This document shows, piece by piece, positions 1 to 11,308 of a stretch of DNA of 64,000 nt. The stretch spans positions 63,616,926 through 63,680,925 of the forward strand of contig CM075942.1 of assembly GCA_038030265.1 (NCBI GenBank), written 5' to 3'. The DNA comes from Corythucha ciliata (Eukaryota; Arthropoda; Insecta; Hemiptera; Tingidae). The notes beneath the pieces are model-generated. The model was not told the origin of the DNA and did no database searches. It saw only the letters and a program-made list of their open reading frames with translations. The position numbers and the translations under genes are program-made. The stretch's first letter is position 1. Every line of letters starts with the position of its first letter.

Positions 1-2390
1 ACTGTTTCCCCTTCTTGACAACCCTCCCCACCACCAAACCCTCCGTTCTTTTTAATACGATAGCGCTAGGGAAGCTCCGTCTCGGTCTTCCTGCATTTCA
101 CACCTACTTCTCTTATCTCTTCTCCCCCTTCTCAGCAACCTTCACGAGGCTAAATTATTTTGTTACGACCTTCTCACACTCATTTTTCTCTTCGGCGTAT
201 CAAATAGTACTGGCATTTTTGAAAATAAAGGGAGAGGAGACCCAAGATTAGTTTAAAAAGTCTAATGGGGTTAATTTCTTCTGGTATATAGCTGAATGAG
301 GCTGTGATTACATTGGATTGGAGTACACGTGACGCGAATCATTTGCACGAACAGGGTGAAAAGTAGGTTCACGCGAATCGCTATGGCACGGCCGGCTTTG
401 CAGACTTGAGTTGTTATTAAACACCTGTAATGGATGAATGACCTCAAGAATTACGCGAGAGATCACATTTTTTTCAATCCAGTGCGAACCGATGGGAATT
501 TCTCGTGATTTTATACGACCACACGCGATCAATGTAACCACTGCATTCAAACTACTCAGATGGTTTCACGTTTACTCCGATCCACCGCGCCGCTTGAATC
601 GATGCTTTGGTTTATATGAAAAGCCTACCATAAAAAAAAATGCAATCGCTATTAAACTGCAAAGCTCTCAGATGAGCGAATTCTATATAATTTAGCCCTG
701 TTCGTTTTCCGTCCGAAACTACACAAACAGCGCTGAATTTACTAACCTTTAATTTCATTTTTCACGTTATTTCACGTGATAATCCGCGAGAATACAAAAC
801 CTTGAACTGCTCGGATAGTCCGGAACTGCGACAAACGAGCTGAGCTAATAATAAATGCAATAACAAAGAAAATTAACTGGAGTTATGAGGTTTTACGTTG
901 AATTGAAATTCAATTCTTTTACTGCACGGTGGAGGTTGGCCGATGCATGAATAAGTAAAAAATAAAATAAAATAGGGGAAACCTCATCCAAGTCCAATAT
1001 TACTCATCCTCGCCCTCTTTCTTTCTCTCCGTCCCCCCAACCGAAAAGTAAGTAGTACAATGCGCGCCTCCCCTTCTACGGTTTTGTCTATTGTTGAACC
1101 GAACAAATACGGAGTGCCCTGCGGCTTTTCCTATCCAGTTACTGCCACCAAGCACGGAAACACGTATAAACAAGGTTTCCAGATATTACGTATTATCTTG
1201 AGGTACTGGTGAGCATAAAAGGAATGCGTGACACGCTGTTAACAGGAAAAATATTTTAATAAAAATACGGTTCTTAAGAGAGATTTCATACTTTAAGCAA
1301 TGTTCAACGAAAAATGATAGACATCTATATTTTCAATTCACTGTTTGAGAATCGATCACTTGTTGAGAATTTAAAACAATATTTCGCCCTTTAACGTCCT
1401 TGAATAGTAATACATAAACGAAATTAATATTGGGAAACAAAATTTATAACTTGGGAAGGGGAATCAAGTACCATGAGGGACGGTTTTGGCAGGTGACGGG
1501 TGCCTTCGTGTTGAATGCGAGACATCTCCCATCCCTGTCTAAACTAACCCGCTTCCCATACAACCCTGTTCGCTCCACAATCTCCCCTCACACCTGCCCC
1601 TATATACTCAATGGTGGGAGCTAATTTCTCCCGTTCCATTTCGATATTGCCTCTATACCGTACTCATGTTGTCGATAACAGGATTTATCGAACCCACTAA
1701 TATTCAAAACGTTTCGCGTCCGCCCCTCACTAAAAAGTACTTTCAGCGTGTCCGCTCGTGTCAGTAATTTTCACTTTTTCGAATGAGGAACCGGCGCGAG
1801 TCTACGAAAAGTTGAAGTTTCAAGGAGGGGGAGGGGTATTAAAAAATGACAAACTGAGTATACGTGTACAGCAATGATTGGTAGAGTGTCTGACAATAGG
1901 AATTATTACTTCTTCTCCTTCTATTCATTCTAGTGCATTGTTGGTGAACAACGGTGTATTGACTCATTGTGAAGCTTTATTTAGGAATTAATAGAATACA
2001 TAGGTAGGCCCCTGAGCCCTTTATTACAAATTCCCGAATGCGTGACGCGGAGGCCCCAGACTTACTCTATATTTGAGTTCGATTTACTTACTAAGGAACA
2101 TAAATATAAATACCTCGTTGAAGTAAATTAAAAACTCACGGTCCTCGGAGAAATCTGGGAAATGGAAGAATGTATTGCGTTTTTCCTCAGGAATCCAAAC
2201 GGCGGGAAGAGGGGGGGGGGCGTAAGGAGCTCAAAAAAAGCACCCAACCTCAGCTCAATTCAGTTCCACAAAAGGTTTTCGGTCACAAAGTATCGGTCAG
2301 AAAACCTTGGCGCGGTGTAGCTTAATGGGGGGGGGGGTCGTTCGGACGACCCGAAGATGAGGGTTGAAGATGCAATAAATTAAACGGTCG
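1..2390. other. No recognisable gene; two long G tracts
   Basis: Short open frames occur on both strands, but none has a recognisable domain, codon bias or splice context. The visible structure is an 11-G run at 2327-2337, a 10-G run at 2211-2220, and a small hairpin near 2272-2309 (AAGGTTTTC pairing with GAAAACCTT). Nothing here resembles a host exon that I can name. Confidence 0.6.
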
Positions 2391-3600
2391 CCACCTGTTG
2401 TTTGCTTGGGGTAACAGGCTCCAATATATTCTCAATGTAATACAACTGGTTTACAATTTGTGTCGGTAAAAAATAATTATTGTCTTCTTCGACAGTTGTT
2501 CCGGTGCGTGGCACTCACGACTGGCGGTCTGTTAGCGCCCCTTCACGCTGTTTGCAGATCATCTTGCCGTTGTGTCGTTGAGTTGTCCGCCGGGTCTTGT
2601 CGTTGACGGTTGGTTAGCGTCCCTCGGCGCTATGGGCAGACTGTCGGGCTAATGGTCCGTTAGCGTCCCTTGGTGCTGTCCTTGGACATCGGAGTTGACC
2701 GATTGCGTTGATCGGTCCTTGATCGGCTCGTTCCAGTCCAGTGTCGTCTTCTTCGCCGGGTTTGGCAAGGACAGGGAAAGGTTCAGACAGCATCCGTCTC
2801 ACTCGATTAATTCTGGGGCATACACAAGTGTCGCTAAGCCCCGTAATATCTATCAAGCTCCACCTAGGTTGAGGGAATGAGAATAAATTCGACCGGAGTC
2901 GTATCAACGGTCGGAGTAGAGCTTGGAAGGTTCCCGTAAGGTTTCCCGCACCACTGGTCGAGAGAGAAAAAAAAAAACGGGGGGCAAGAGGTCTCGGTCA
3001 GGATCAGCCTTATACCAACCAGCCAGGATCGAATCACTGAGGGGTCGGAAAGGTTCACAATAGGATTTGCCCGTCGGTGCCTTGGTAGGGTGTAACGTCA
3101 CTAGCAGTCAAGAGTCGTCTCGATTGACCACTGGGCGTTTTCCCGAACGGCGTGGTTTTTGGCGAGCGATTCTTCACTTCGGGAAGACTGCGTCGTCGCT
3201 TTTGTACTTCCGGATCGTCGTGGGTCCTGGAGTTCCCACTCGTTGAAGCCGCTTGAGTGTCGCACTGTATCCGAATCGAGTCGTCCGTTCGCAGGCTGAA
3301 GAGCTGATCTTCTTGACACGAAGTGATTTCTCGGGTCCCGCTGCGCTGCTTATAATAGTCGGTGGGTGGTTGCCGCCCACTCCCCACCCGCTCGGGTGGC
3401 TTCCTTTCCGACTTTTCCCCCACTTGGAGGCATCTCTGGACGACTTCCTTTTTTCTTGTAGGGATCCCTTGGAATTTTTCCCTGGCGTTGGCGACTTTAT
3501 GTATTTTTTCTTCGCGGGGTTTTTTGCCCGACGTCAACCTCAAGTACCTTGTGAATCTGATCAGCACTGCATCGACCAATAATGAGGGGGCCAACCAACA
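2390..3600 (-). pseudogene. Unidentified GC-rich, coding-like segment (possibly decayed retroelement gag)
   Basis: This segment is clearly richer in G and C than the AT-rich DNA around it. On the minus strand it reads as long open stretches: 3594-3055 gives 179 residues and 2907-2614 gives 97, with further open sequence to about 2394 after frame changes. The 179-residue stretch is hydrophilic and basic, rich in R, K, S, T and P, as in gag or nucleic-acid-binding regions, but I see no zinc knuckle, protease or RT motif. The overlapping plus-strand frames look like shadows. It could be a decayed mobile-element reading frame or simply a GC-rich fragment that is open by composition. I do not assign a function. 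Confidence 0.2.
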
Positions 3601-4528
3601 AACGACAGTCTAACATTGTCATTTCACTAAAAATTTATGCGATGGGTTATAATTTCAAGTTCCCAATCCTATGCACGAACCAAATTTTTTGTCTTGAGTC
3701 TCCTCTTGGGTTGGATTTCAAGTATAAAAGTGGACAGAAGACATCAGGACGGTCGAGACCTTCCTGCCTTCCTACTTAGAACGTCCCAAGCTCCTTATTA
3801 ACGTATGGTTTATCTCTCCTTTTATGCTTTCTTAACCTTCCTATGGTTTTTTGTTGTTTTATTGTTGTTTTTTCACTGACAGGACGTAGACAAGGGTATG
3901 AACGTGTGTGTAGGGAAGCATTACTTGTAGTTATATCGCTACATCGGAGGAAAGGTAAATAATGAAAAAATAGACTACTTTCCTCAAGACAAGGTGTGTC
4001 TTGTTGGCAATAGCCTAACTTATTCCTCTTCAAACAAATTATTGAAGTCGTCCGGGGAGTTGTACATGTGTTACCGCAACCCCCCTCCAATCATCCCTCG
4101 CCAACTCGCTGTTACTAAATTATCACCGTATTTCTGCACTAATCCTAGATTTCAAATTCTCATCTTGCTTTCCTATAAATAAGTCGTCGAAAGAGCCGTA
4201 ATTTTCAAGGTAAAAGTTTATGCGGGATGGGGTGAAATATGAAACAAACAAAAAACAAAAAAAAAAAAGATCGCACGCGCGAGCGGAATTTTCTGGAGAT
4301 TTAAATAAGACTTTCAAATCCAGGAGATTGGTTCAGAAATAAATCTCTCCCGCAAACGTTGGCCACGCAATGGAGAGCCCCGAAGTCCCTTGGAAGAGCC
4401 CTGAAAATCGGCCTATACTAACAAATGGGGCTCCTCTCTCACCCACGATGGGGAGAGTTTTCCGTTACAAAATTTCAACATTCGGTTCGAGCCAAATTAA
4501 GGCACCCGCTGCACACTGCACAGAGTGG
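3601..4528. other. No recognisable gene
   Basis: AT-rich DNA with an A-rich tract near 4247-4269. The short frames on either strand carry no recognisable motif. Confidence 0.5.
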
Positions 4529-4604
4529 CAGTGGCGGACCGACACCAATTAAGGCCCGAGGCGGACATCGTTATGAGCGCCATTAATCTCTGAAAATAAA
4601 CGAG
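4529..4604 (+). mobile_element. Solitary hAT-like terminus (CAGTGGCGGACC)
   Basis: CAGTGGCGGACC at 4529-4540, followed by a GGCCCGAGGCGG-like stretch, resembles the CAGTGGCGGATC termini that bound the hAT-like element at 19578-21252. A related sequence, ACTGGCGGACCTAGACC, occurs near 15989. I found no matching opposite end nearby, so this is an orphan end or a truncated copy. It lies just before the repeat array starting at about 4605. Confidence 0.35.
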
Positions 4605-5136
4605 AATTTTGCATTGAATTATGAGGTTTTCTCAATTTTAGCCACAAACTTGTCTCTAAAGGAACCGAGAATTTGCGTTTTCTCTATTTTAGCCAGGAAT
4701 TGGCGGGTTTTCTTAAACTCACCACCGATTAAGCATTTTTCTCAATTTTAGGCGTGAATTATTTCTCAATTTTAGCTGAGATTATTACCGCTTTCTCTAA
4801 ATTTAATCAATTTAATCATCGAATAAGAGAATATTTTCAAATTATCCGCCGAACAACATTGTTCGAAATTTTAGCTGATAGAAATGAGCACGTTTTCTCA
4901 ATTTTATCCAAGAATTAGCAAATTCTCTGGAATGAAATTTTGAATTTGAGTTTTTCTCAATTTTAACACCGCATCATCACTTTTTTTTTTCAATTTTAGC
5001 CGCTATAATTACCGCTTTGTCTCACTGTTTATCCATGTGAAATAGCGCATTATCTAAATGTTTGCTGCGATAAACGCTTCTCACTTTTAGCGTGAACTAC
5101 TCTTTCTCAATTTTAGCAGGAATTTACCGCGTTCAA
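4605..5136 (+). repeat. Degenerate ~30-bp tandem array, family 1 (forward)
   Basis: The stretch is built from imperfect units of about 28-32 bp of the form TTTTCTCAATTTTAGC followed by a CGnGAATTAGCG-like half. CTCAATTTTAGC is easiest to see near 4632, 4740, 4763 and 5106. Units differ by many substitutions and small indels, so this is an old or rapidly decaying array. The same family recurs at 7195-7700, 12660-13015, 16215-17430, 17641-18000, 20530-20930, 55870-58990 and 61080-61640. It contains no sustained reading frame. Confidence 0.75.
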
Positions 5137-5138
5137 TA

Positions 5139-5474
5139 ATTGAACTTAAATGACCCTATCTACGGACATTTATTTGAGTTCCGGGAGGGGATTTCTTCTG
5201 GGTGGATTCGCTCTTTGCGTTGACTCTCAGGGGTAGCTCAGATGGTAAGAGCACCTGGCGCGAAACTAGGAGGTCGTGGGTTCGAATCCCACCTTGGGAG
5301 CAATTTTTTTTTCGGAACTCAAAACAAGTAAAGAAAATAAGTATTTAATTTAAAGATTGATTTCTTTATTTTCAGCTTCCCCACTTCATCGAATGCACAG
5401 TTGTGACTGTGGCGGTGCGGTGAGGAAAGGAGTAAGCCCATCAATGTCCGTAGGTAGGGTCATCTAAGTTCAAT
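5139..5474 (+). mobile_element. TIR element (MITE-like, 336 bp) carrying a tRNA-like gene
   Basis: The two ends form an inverted repeat of about 32 bp with two mismatches. The left end (5139-5170) starts ATTGAACTTAAATGACCC, and the right end read in reverse (5474-5443) starts ATTGAACTTAGATGACCC. TA lies immediately outside both ends (5137-5138 and 5475-5476), as expected for a Tc1/mariner-type target duplication. A second inner inverted repeat, GAGTTCCG (near 5174) and CGGAACTC (near 5313), encloses the tRNA-like segment. A second copy in opposite orientation at 26874-27150 preserves one end and the tRNA-like part. No transposase is encoded, so it is non-autonomous. Superfamily assignment is inferred from TA only. 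Confidence 0.7.
5227..5300 (+). tRNA. tRNA-like gene inside a TIR element (probably a pseudo-tRNA)
   Basis: The segment has an A box (TAGCTCAGATGG, from 5234), a D stem GCTC/GAGC, an anticodon stem CCTGG/CTAGG with loop CGCGAAA, a T arm GTGGG/CCCAC and a B box (GGTTCGAATCC). The central loop triplet would be CGA (a serine anticodon), but position 33 is G rather than the universal U and there is no long variable arm. The acceptor strands TCAGGGG and CTTGGGA pair poorly, so a working tRNA is unlikely. The internal RNA polymerase III promoter boxes are intact. The anticodon loop is identical in the second copy at 27048-27121. Confidence 0.55.
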
Positions 5475-5542
5475 TATTCTATTAACTGTCGGACACATTA
5501 GGAAAAAACACCGCGTTCACTTAATTTCAGCAACGAATTACC

Positions 5543-6737
5543 GGGTTTTGGGTGGACGAAAGACGATAAAAAGGATTATCGATCGATGCTTAAGATGTAG
5601 ACGATTTTCTTCTAAACGGGCTTTCGTGAGTGAGTCAAATTTACCAGCTGAACGCATTTTGGAAGCTTCGCCTTTCGAAGTTATAGGTATCGATTTTTTT
5701 GGCCCACTGTTCTTGAAAGGAAATACAAAAGTGTGGGTTTGTCTTTACACGTGTGCTGTGATTCGTGCCGTACACCTCGAGTTGGTGGAGTCATTATCCA
5801 CGGAAGCATTTCTTTTAGCTTTACGACGTTTCATAGCTAAAAGGGGGAGACCAAAAAAGATATACTGCGACAACGGGACAAATTTCAAAGGGGCCTTCAA
5901 TCTTTTACAAGAATTAGACTGGCCAAACATAATAAAACAAGACGCGATCGACCCAATCGAATGGAGTTTCTCACCCCCTTCAGCCCCATGGTGGGGAGGT
6001 TTCTGGGAACGGATGGTGAGGACTGTAAAAGATGTTTTGAAGAGATGCCTAGGCCGAGCAAGTCTCTCGACAGAAGAATTATCCACACTTTTGTGTGAGT
6101 GTGAGACTGTAGTTAACTCCCGTCCTCTCACCTATTTGGCCGATAATGTTGACGACTTGCAGCCCATCACGCCAAACGTTTTCTTGATGGAAGGAAAGAG
6201 CAGTGATATAACCGATTTTGATTCAATTGACGGAAACCTTTTGAGGCGACGGACCATTCGTAAAAATCAAATTCGAGACCAATTGTGGAAACGCTTTAGA
6301 ACCGAATATCTAGGTTTCTTGAGGCCTCAGACCCGAAACGGGCGTGTGGCTGACGAGATAAAAGTTGGTGATTTAGTACTCGTTGAGAAAGAGAACACGA
6401 AACGAATGGAATAGCCCCTAGCGAGGGTCACTCGACTCATACAAGGACGTGACGGCACAGTACGGGTGGCGGAGCTCAAAACGAAATCGGGTTACCTGAC
6501 TCGACCTCTTCAGAGACTGTTCGCTCTGGAGGTAAAGGAAAAGGAGAAATTACCGGCGGTGATCATCTGAACAAAAGGAAGGAGGACATCAAACCCGATG
6601 TCCTGCCGGAGTTGCAAACAGAGGACAAATTGGAGGACGTCTTCAATGGTACGCCTGAGAGTTCTGATCCTACCCGGTTGACAAACAGTACACGTAGTGG
6701 ACGTGCCGTGAAAAAACCTATGCGGTTGGATCTGTAA
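5543..6737 (+). pseudogene. BEL/Pao retrotransposon integrase and C-terminal domain, 5'-truncated
   Basis: An open frame from 5548 to 6411 encodes the end of the integrase zinc-binding domain (CLRC), then the catalytic core with all three acidic positions visible: D in VIGIDFFGP, D in IYCDNGTNF and E in GGFWERMVRTVK. The BEL-type C-terminal domain (DUF5641-like, DQLWKRFRTEYLGFL then VGDLVLVE) follows. A TAG at 6412-6414 interrupts the domain; homology continues in frame to about 6540 (PLQRLFALEV) and, after a frameshift, to a TRSGR-type tail ending at 6737. The 5' part (gag, protease, RT, RNase H and the zinc-binding histidines) is missing; the element starts abruptly near 5543 next to family-1 repeat sequence. 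It belonged to a retrotransposon polyprotein that inserts cDNA into chromosomes. It is dead because of truncation and nonsense. Confidence 0.9.
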
Positions 6738-6850
6738 ATCCTTGGACATTTATTTTATTGATTGTAAAAAGTTTATTTTATTTTTATTGTTTCTCTTTGT
6801 TTTTATAAGTCAAGTTCAAATGGATTTTTCACTTAACTTGTGGGGGATGA

Positions 6851-7194
6851 TGTTGGGAATTTGAAAGGTTGGAGGGAATTTCATTATCAATATTTTGGTA
6901 CCGCGGTTTTTTCTCGAGGCTCGCTATCTGTTTTTTTTTTTTTTTTTTTTTTGGAATGTTAGTACCCTTTTTTTTTATTAAAGAGCAGTTCACAATGTTT
7001 TTCTTTAAATCTTAATTAATAAACAAGTGAAAGTCTTAAACACGTTTTAACGAATAACGAACCCTTTTTTCTCCTCGATGTCAAGTAAGGAGACCACCGA
7101 TTTTGACTTCATGCCATAAACGATGACACGCACGGTGAGTGGACACGATACGTTCCTAGTCTAAGTTTTGGGAGTTGGGCCCGTTATCCCAACA
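6851..7194 (+). repeat. 3' LTR of the BEL/Pao element (344 bp)
   Basis: The segment starts TGTTGGGA and ends TCCCAACA, a perfect 8-bp terminal inverted repeat of the TG...CA type. It lies 114 bp after the tail of the pol remnant, directly behind a purine-rich tract (GGGGGATGA) that fits a polypurine tract. It contains a T-rich stretch near 6931-6952. No matching 5' LTR is present in the window, consistent with 5' truncation of the element. Confidence 0.8.
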
Positions 7195-7700
7195 ATTGAG
7201 ATAATTGAGAAAAAGCGCAAAGTCACCGCTATATGAAATTGAGAAAACCCAGTCAAATCGCTCAGCACTCTCAGCTAATATTGAGAAAACGCCAACTCAT
7301 GGTTTCTCGGGGCAACTTCGCGAATAAATTGAGAATACCCAGAAATTGGTGGCAAAAACGGAAGATAATACGGTAATTCGCACAGATCTACTTGAGCAAA
7401 CCCATTAATACGGGGCTGACACTAAGAAAAATCACTAAAATCCCTGGTTACATTGAGCTAATGCGCTCAATCACAATTAAACTTGAAAATGAGCACTAAT
7501 TCGTAAGTATAAAATATAGATACAAATACTAATTCATAGATAAGTGTGAGAAAATCCGGTAATACGTGACTAAAATTGAGTTATATAAAGCACTCATTTG
7601 CGACTAAAATGAAGAATAACGCTGATTCACGGATCAATTAGATAAAATCCGCATATTCGCGGTTATACAAAACGGTAATTTTCGTAATAGAGAAATAATT
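7195..7700 (-). repeat. Degenerate ~30-bp tandem array, family 1 (reverse orientation)
   Basis: Immediately after the LTR the repeat reads as the complement of the upstream array: AATTGAGAAAAAGCG, ATTGAGAAAACGCC and AATTGAGAATACCC repeat at roughly 30-bp intervals. Upstream of the BEL element the same unit runs in the opposite direction, so the element sits at an orientation switch. The array fades by about 7700, just before a G tract at 7729-7738. Confidence 0.7.
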
Positions 7701-7739
7701 CATATAATGGATATTTTCGAACTCGGGAGGGGGGGGGGG

Positions 7740-9954
7740 TCTTGAAGGTGTTATATTGTGTTTGATATCGTAGAATGAGTGCTACTCCTAATATTTCATT
7801 GAGAAATGACTACAATCCTGTTGAAAACAGGCACTTTGTTGCTTTAAAACAGTTTGGCCGAGGGCATAAACTGAGAAATGTAGTAATTCAAGTAAAGTTA
7901 AAATGAGCATAAAATCAGAGATTTTACAAAGAGTTTAAATTAGTTACCTATCAACTGTGCAGGTATAGAAGCTAACGAAGCCTGCGCCACCATCCTCCTC
8001 CACCTAACAATTACTCAAAAACCAAGGATGTGTATATAGGGTTCGGATTAATTAAAAATGAACGAAACATGATAATCATGAAGCTTTCATGGATGTGAGC
8101 TTCACAGCTATTTATTCCGCAAAACCTTGGAAAAATACAACTTCAGAACTTTTGAGGAATTTGTGTAGTACCTTTTCCATATTCTTGTCTCCTTATTAGC
8201 GCGGAATCAAATTAATTACAGAACTTGTAACCCTCTACAACAGCCGAGTCGTTCATTGCTGAAATTAACTAAAAGCCGACAAGCAAAGAAGTCTGCCAGG
8301 AAGTTTATCAGAGGGATTCGCGAGGTAACCGATCAAGGTTTATTTTGAAAACATACGACTTTACTTTACCCCATTGGACTTTCAAACTTTCAAAGACCCT
8401 TGCTTTTAGTACGGGATCCGTTCCATCATCGTTTTGTTGTTTTAATATTAACTGAACTCCGCTATATCCACAGGTGAATAATTTCCGGGATGTGAAAAAA
8501 AAAAGCTTTAGTTTATGTCCGATTATTTTCAATAAAAAAACGTATTTCCGGATTTTTACATTTAAGCCAGCATAGAACCGAGTACAGTGATCCCTTTGCA
8601 GCTCAGCGACTCTATTCTGTTAATCTTTTATCACATCACCTCAGTTAAAATCAAATGCTTTCATTTTTTTGAAGCTGAATTGAATAAAATTCAAGATTTA
8701 ACGCGGATACAACTGTATAATAGTCACACAATAGCCCCACTGAATTGTTTTGTCTAAAACAGTTACTCAGTTTTCCCTCCGCGTTCTTTTTTTTTTTTTT
8801 TTTTTTATCAAAACATTTTACTCTGTGAGTTGGGCCTACCGCTGAATGACTAAGAAAAACATGAATAATCACCACGATAGGAGGGAGGAAAACAAGGGCT
8901 CACAATGAAGTTGATTAATGAGAGATCGGACAATTTGTCTAAATAAGGCCTCGACTCCTGCTCACCGCATTCCCACCCCCTCTCTCCACCACCGACGCAC
9001 ACAGCCAGTCTTCGTTTAGGGAGCATCCATTGTGTCGTCTCCTGACATCAAACACCGTGAAATGCCCTCTCGCCGACCGTGAAAGATAATTTGAACATAC
9101 TGATGTTCCCTTTTATTTGGAAAATATCCCCCGAGACCCATTATGAAGAAGTTTTAAAATGCAGAAAACATTTTACCGTATTTTTGCCTTTTTGTTTTTG
9201 AGTCATGTCTTCCTTTTATTCTCATAGAAAAAATGCGTATAAAAATGTGTACCCAACAACCTAAACATAAAAAACGGGCAACAGAAAGCTTGGAAACGTC
9301 TCAATTATGTTATTACAAAGCCCAGATCACACGATGCAATTTTTAATAAGAATGTTTTCAACAAAATGCCGACAATGGTTGCGTAGCAAAACTCGGGGCT
9401 CTTACTGGAGTTTTGCAACGGTGCTTTGTATCGCGATGGGACGTGTTTAAGCACTTACACAGCGCTGAGTTAGATTGACAGTTTTACAACGGAAAAAGAT
9501 TAAGTACTCATTAAGCGCTGAACAAGTCTGGAGTTTTGCAACGCGCCCATTATTCATAGGAGATTCATTGTGCAACTAACCGGCTATTTCTTATTTAAAT
9601 TATCCGGTTTGTTTTAACTAATATCCGGTTGAATCGATCCAAGCGGAGAAAAAATTGAATTCTAACCGGTTCCTTAGCCATATTTTCTTAGAGAAATCGG
9701 ATCTGAAACAGCTTTCACAGTACACAGCCAGAATCTTCTGTCGTTAAGTACTCGGTTCCTTTAAATTTCCCAATAATGGGATCATTCGGCCCTCTTCTGA
9801 CCAGTTCGGACGTGCACGGCCGAGGATCCGCGTTATTTGGCCGAACACGGTTGCAGTGGATGACTTACCGTATTCGTTTTCCTGTGAAAAATGAGCCACA
9901 GGAAGGAAGGAAAAGGAGCTTAATACCTAATAGTTCGAGAGCCTGGTGAGAGTC
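7740..9954. other. No recognisable gene
   Basis: This is AT-rich DNA without a supported coding region. A T run lies at 8787-8806. Two copies of CTGGAGTTTTGCAACG occur about 130 bp apart near 9404 and 9531. The frames at 8308-8532 and 8651-8875 on the minus strand have no recognisable domain and include homopolymer translation. Confidence 0.5.
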
Positions 9955-10310
9955 CCATTAAAGTTGAATGATTCAACCGTTAGAATGTAGTCATGGAACT
10001 TGTAACATTTGATAGATTTTGTGAAGCTGAGTTCATACATGAGCGTCTGTCAGCGTCATTTTCCCCCTGCAGCAAGTCAAATTTCCTAAATTTGGGACGT
10101 GAATCAGCCGAAAGAATAGTCTTGTGACTTGTCTCATTCAGTAGGTATAGGTTTTTTGGAGCTGAATACGAATATGAGGGTCTGCCGGGGACATTTTCCC
10201 TCAGTGGCCATTAGTCAAATTCCCTGAATTTTGGACATGAATAAACCTGATAAACTATTGCTTAGCCTGGTGGTCTCATTCGACGGGTATTGTGAAGCTG
10301 ATTACAGTGG
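9955..10310 (+). repeat. Degenerate tandem repeat, ~130-bp unit, about three copies
   Basis: Three diverged units follow each other. Recurring landmarks are TTGTGAAGCTGA / TTTTGGAGCTGAATA, CATTTTCCCCCTGCAG / CATTTTCCCTCAGTGG, and AGTCAAATTTCC / AGTCAAATTCCCTGAATTT. Spacing is near 130 bp. No coding content is seen. Confidence 0.5.
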
Positions 10311-10359
10311 AGTCGATACAATTTCAACGAGGTGTAACTAAATACTGGAAACAGAACCC

Positions 10360-11075
10360 ACTCACCTCTAGGGGGTGGAAAACGGCCAAATAGACAATTC
10401 CATACACCATTAAAAATGGCTAAACTGACAATTAGAGCTCTAAAAAAGGCCGTCTACGTTCAATAAGGAGAAGTGAATAATCGTTAGCCAACTGGCTATT
10501 GCTGGTACTCTCAAATGGCAAAACAGAGACGATTTTTCTGAAACTGTCTATCAAATATTATCACATATTAACCTCCACTGTCAATTTCGATCAGGGAACT
10601 GGTAATTTCGTCCTTTGAACCGTCAATTTCACACCTGGAACTGACAGTTTTGACATTGACAAATGTCAGTTTCCCCCTACATAACAAAATACCACAAAAC
10701 TTGATTTCGAGGTTCAGCATCAAACAATTTGGGACCATGGTCTGCAGACCATGGGTTTGTTGAGCCCCTTCATTGGAAACAGTCGAGTAGTATAGACTGT
10801 CAATTTCGTTCAAAACTACCAATTTCATCCTGGAATTTGATTCATTTAATTATCATCCTAGAATCTGTCAATTTCGGCCTATAAATAAACAGTCAATTTC
10901 TTCATCAAGTCCGCCAATTTCGTCCTGAAAACTGTAAAATACGTCGTTAAAACTACCAATGTCGTCCTAAAACTGCCAATTTCGTCGTTCACGACTTGGA
11001 AACTATTAATGGGCACTTATCGCAGAAACTGTCCATTTCGTTCTAGAAATTATCAATTTCGCCCCCCCCCCCACC
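10360..11075 (+). repeat. Degenerate short tandem array, family 5 (CTGTCAATTTCGTCC type)
   Basis: Units of about 20-25 bp centred on CTGTCAATTTCG, CTGCCAATTTCGTC and CTACCAATTTCATCC repeat through most of the interval, at first mixed with family-2-like units (AAAATGGCTAAACTGAC near 10412). A 10-C run follows at 11063. A 16-bp near-palindrome CCATGGTCTGCAGACCATGG lies at 10734-10753. The array has no gene. Confidence 0.65.
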
Positions 11076-11308
11076 CTATTCAGTAACTCTTAACCAACGA
11101 TATATAAAAGAACTGTATTGCACATCACAACTGATAAAGTGCGACCACTAGAAAGTGGATGAGAGGGGTTGGGTTTCATAATAATGAGGAGATTGACGCG
11201 TTGAGGGTGATCATTGTTTAATAGGGGACAGCGCACCCCCTCCATGCCCCTCCAGTCCGTTGCGAGCAATCCAGGTTTCATATATCATTGCTCTTAACGC
11301 GTGCGTTA

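Noticed and set aside
3253..3582. 109-residue plus-strand ORF in the GC-rich segment
   Set aside because: It looks like the shadow of the longer minus-strand frame; its hydrophobic runs come from the complement of purine-rich codons.
4605..5136. Regular ~30-bp repeats resembling a CRISPR array
   Set aside because: Units are highly degenerate, there are no constant repeats with unique spacers, and no cas genes are present; the context is an animal genome.
5227..5300. Functional tRNA-Ser(CGA)
   Set aside because: No U33, no long variable arm and a poorly paired acceptor stem; it is part of a mobile element present in at least two copies.
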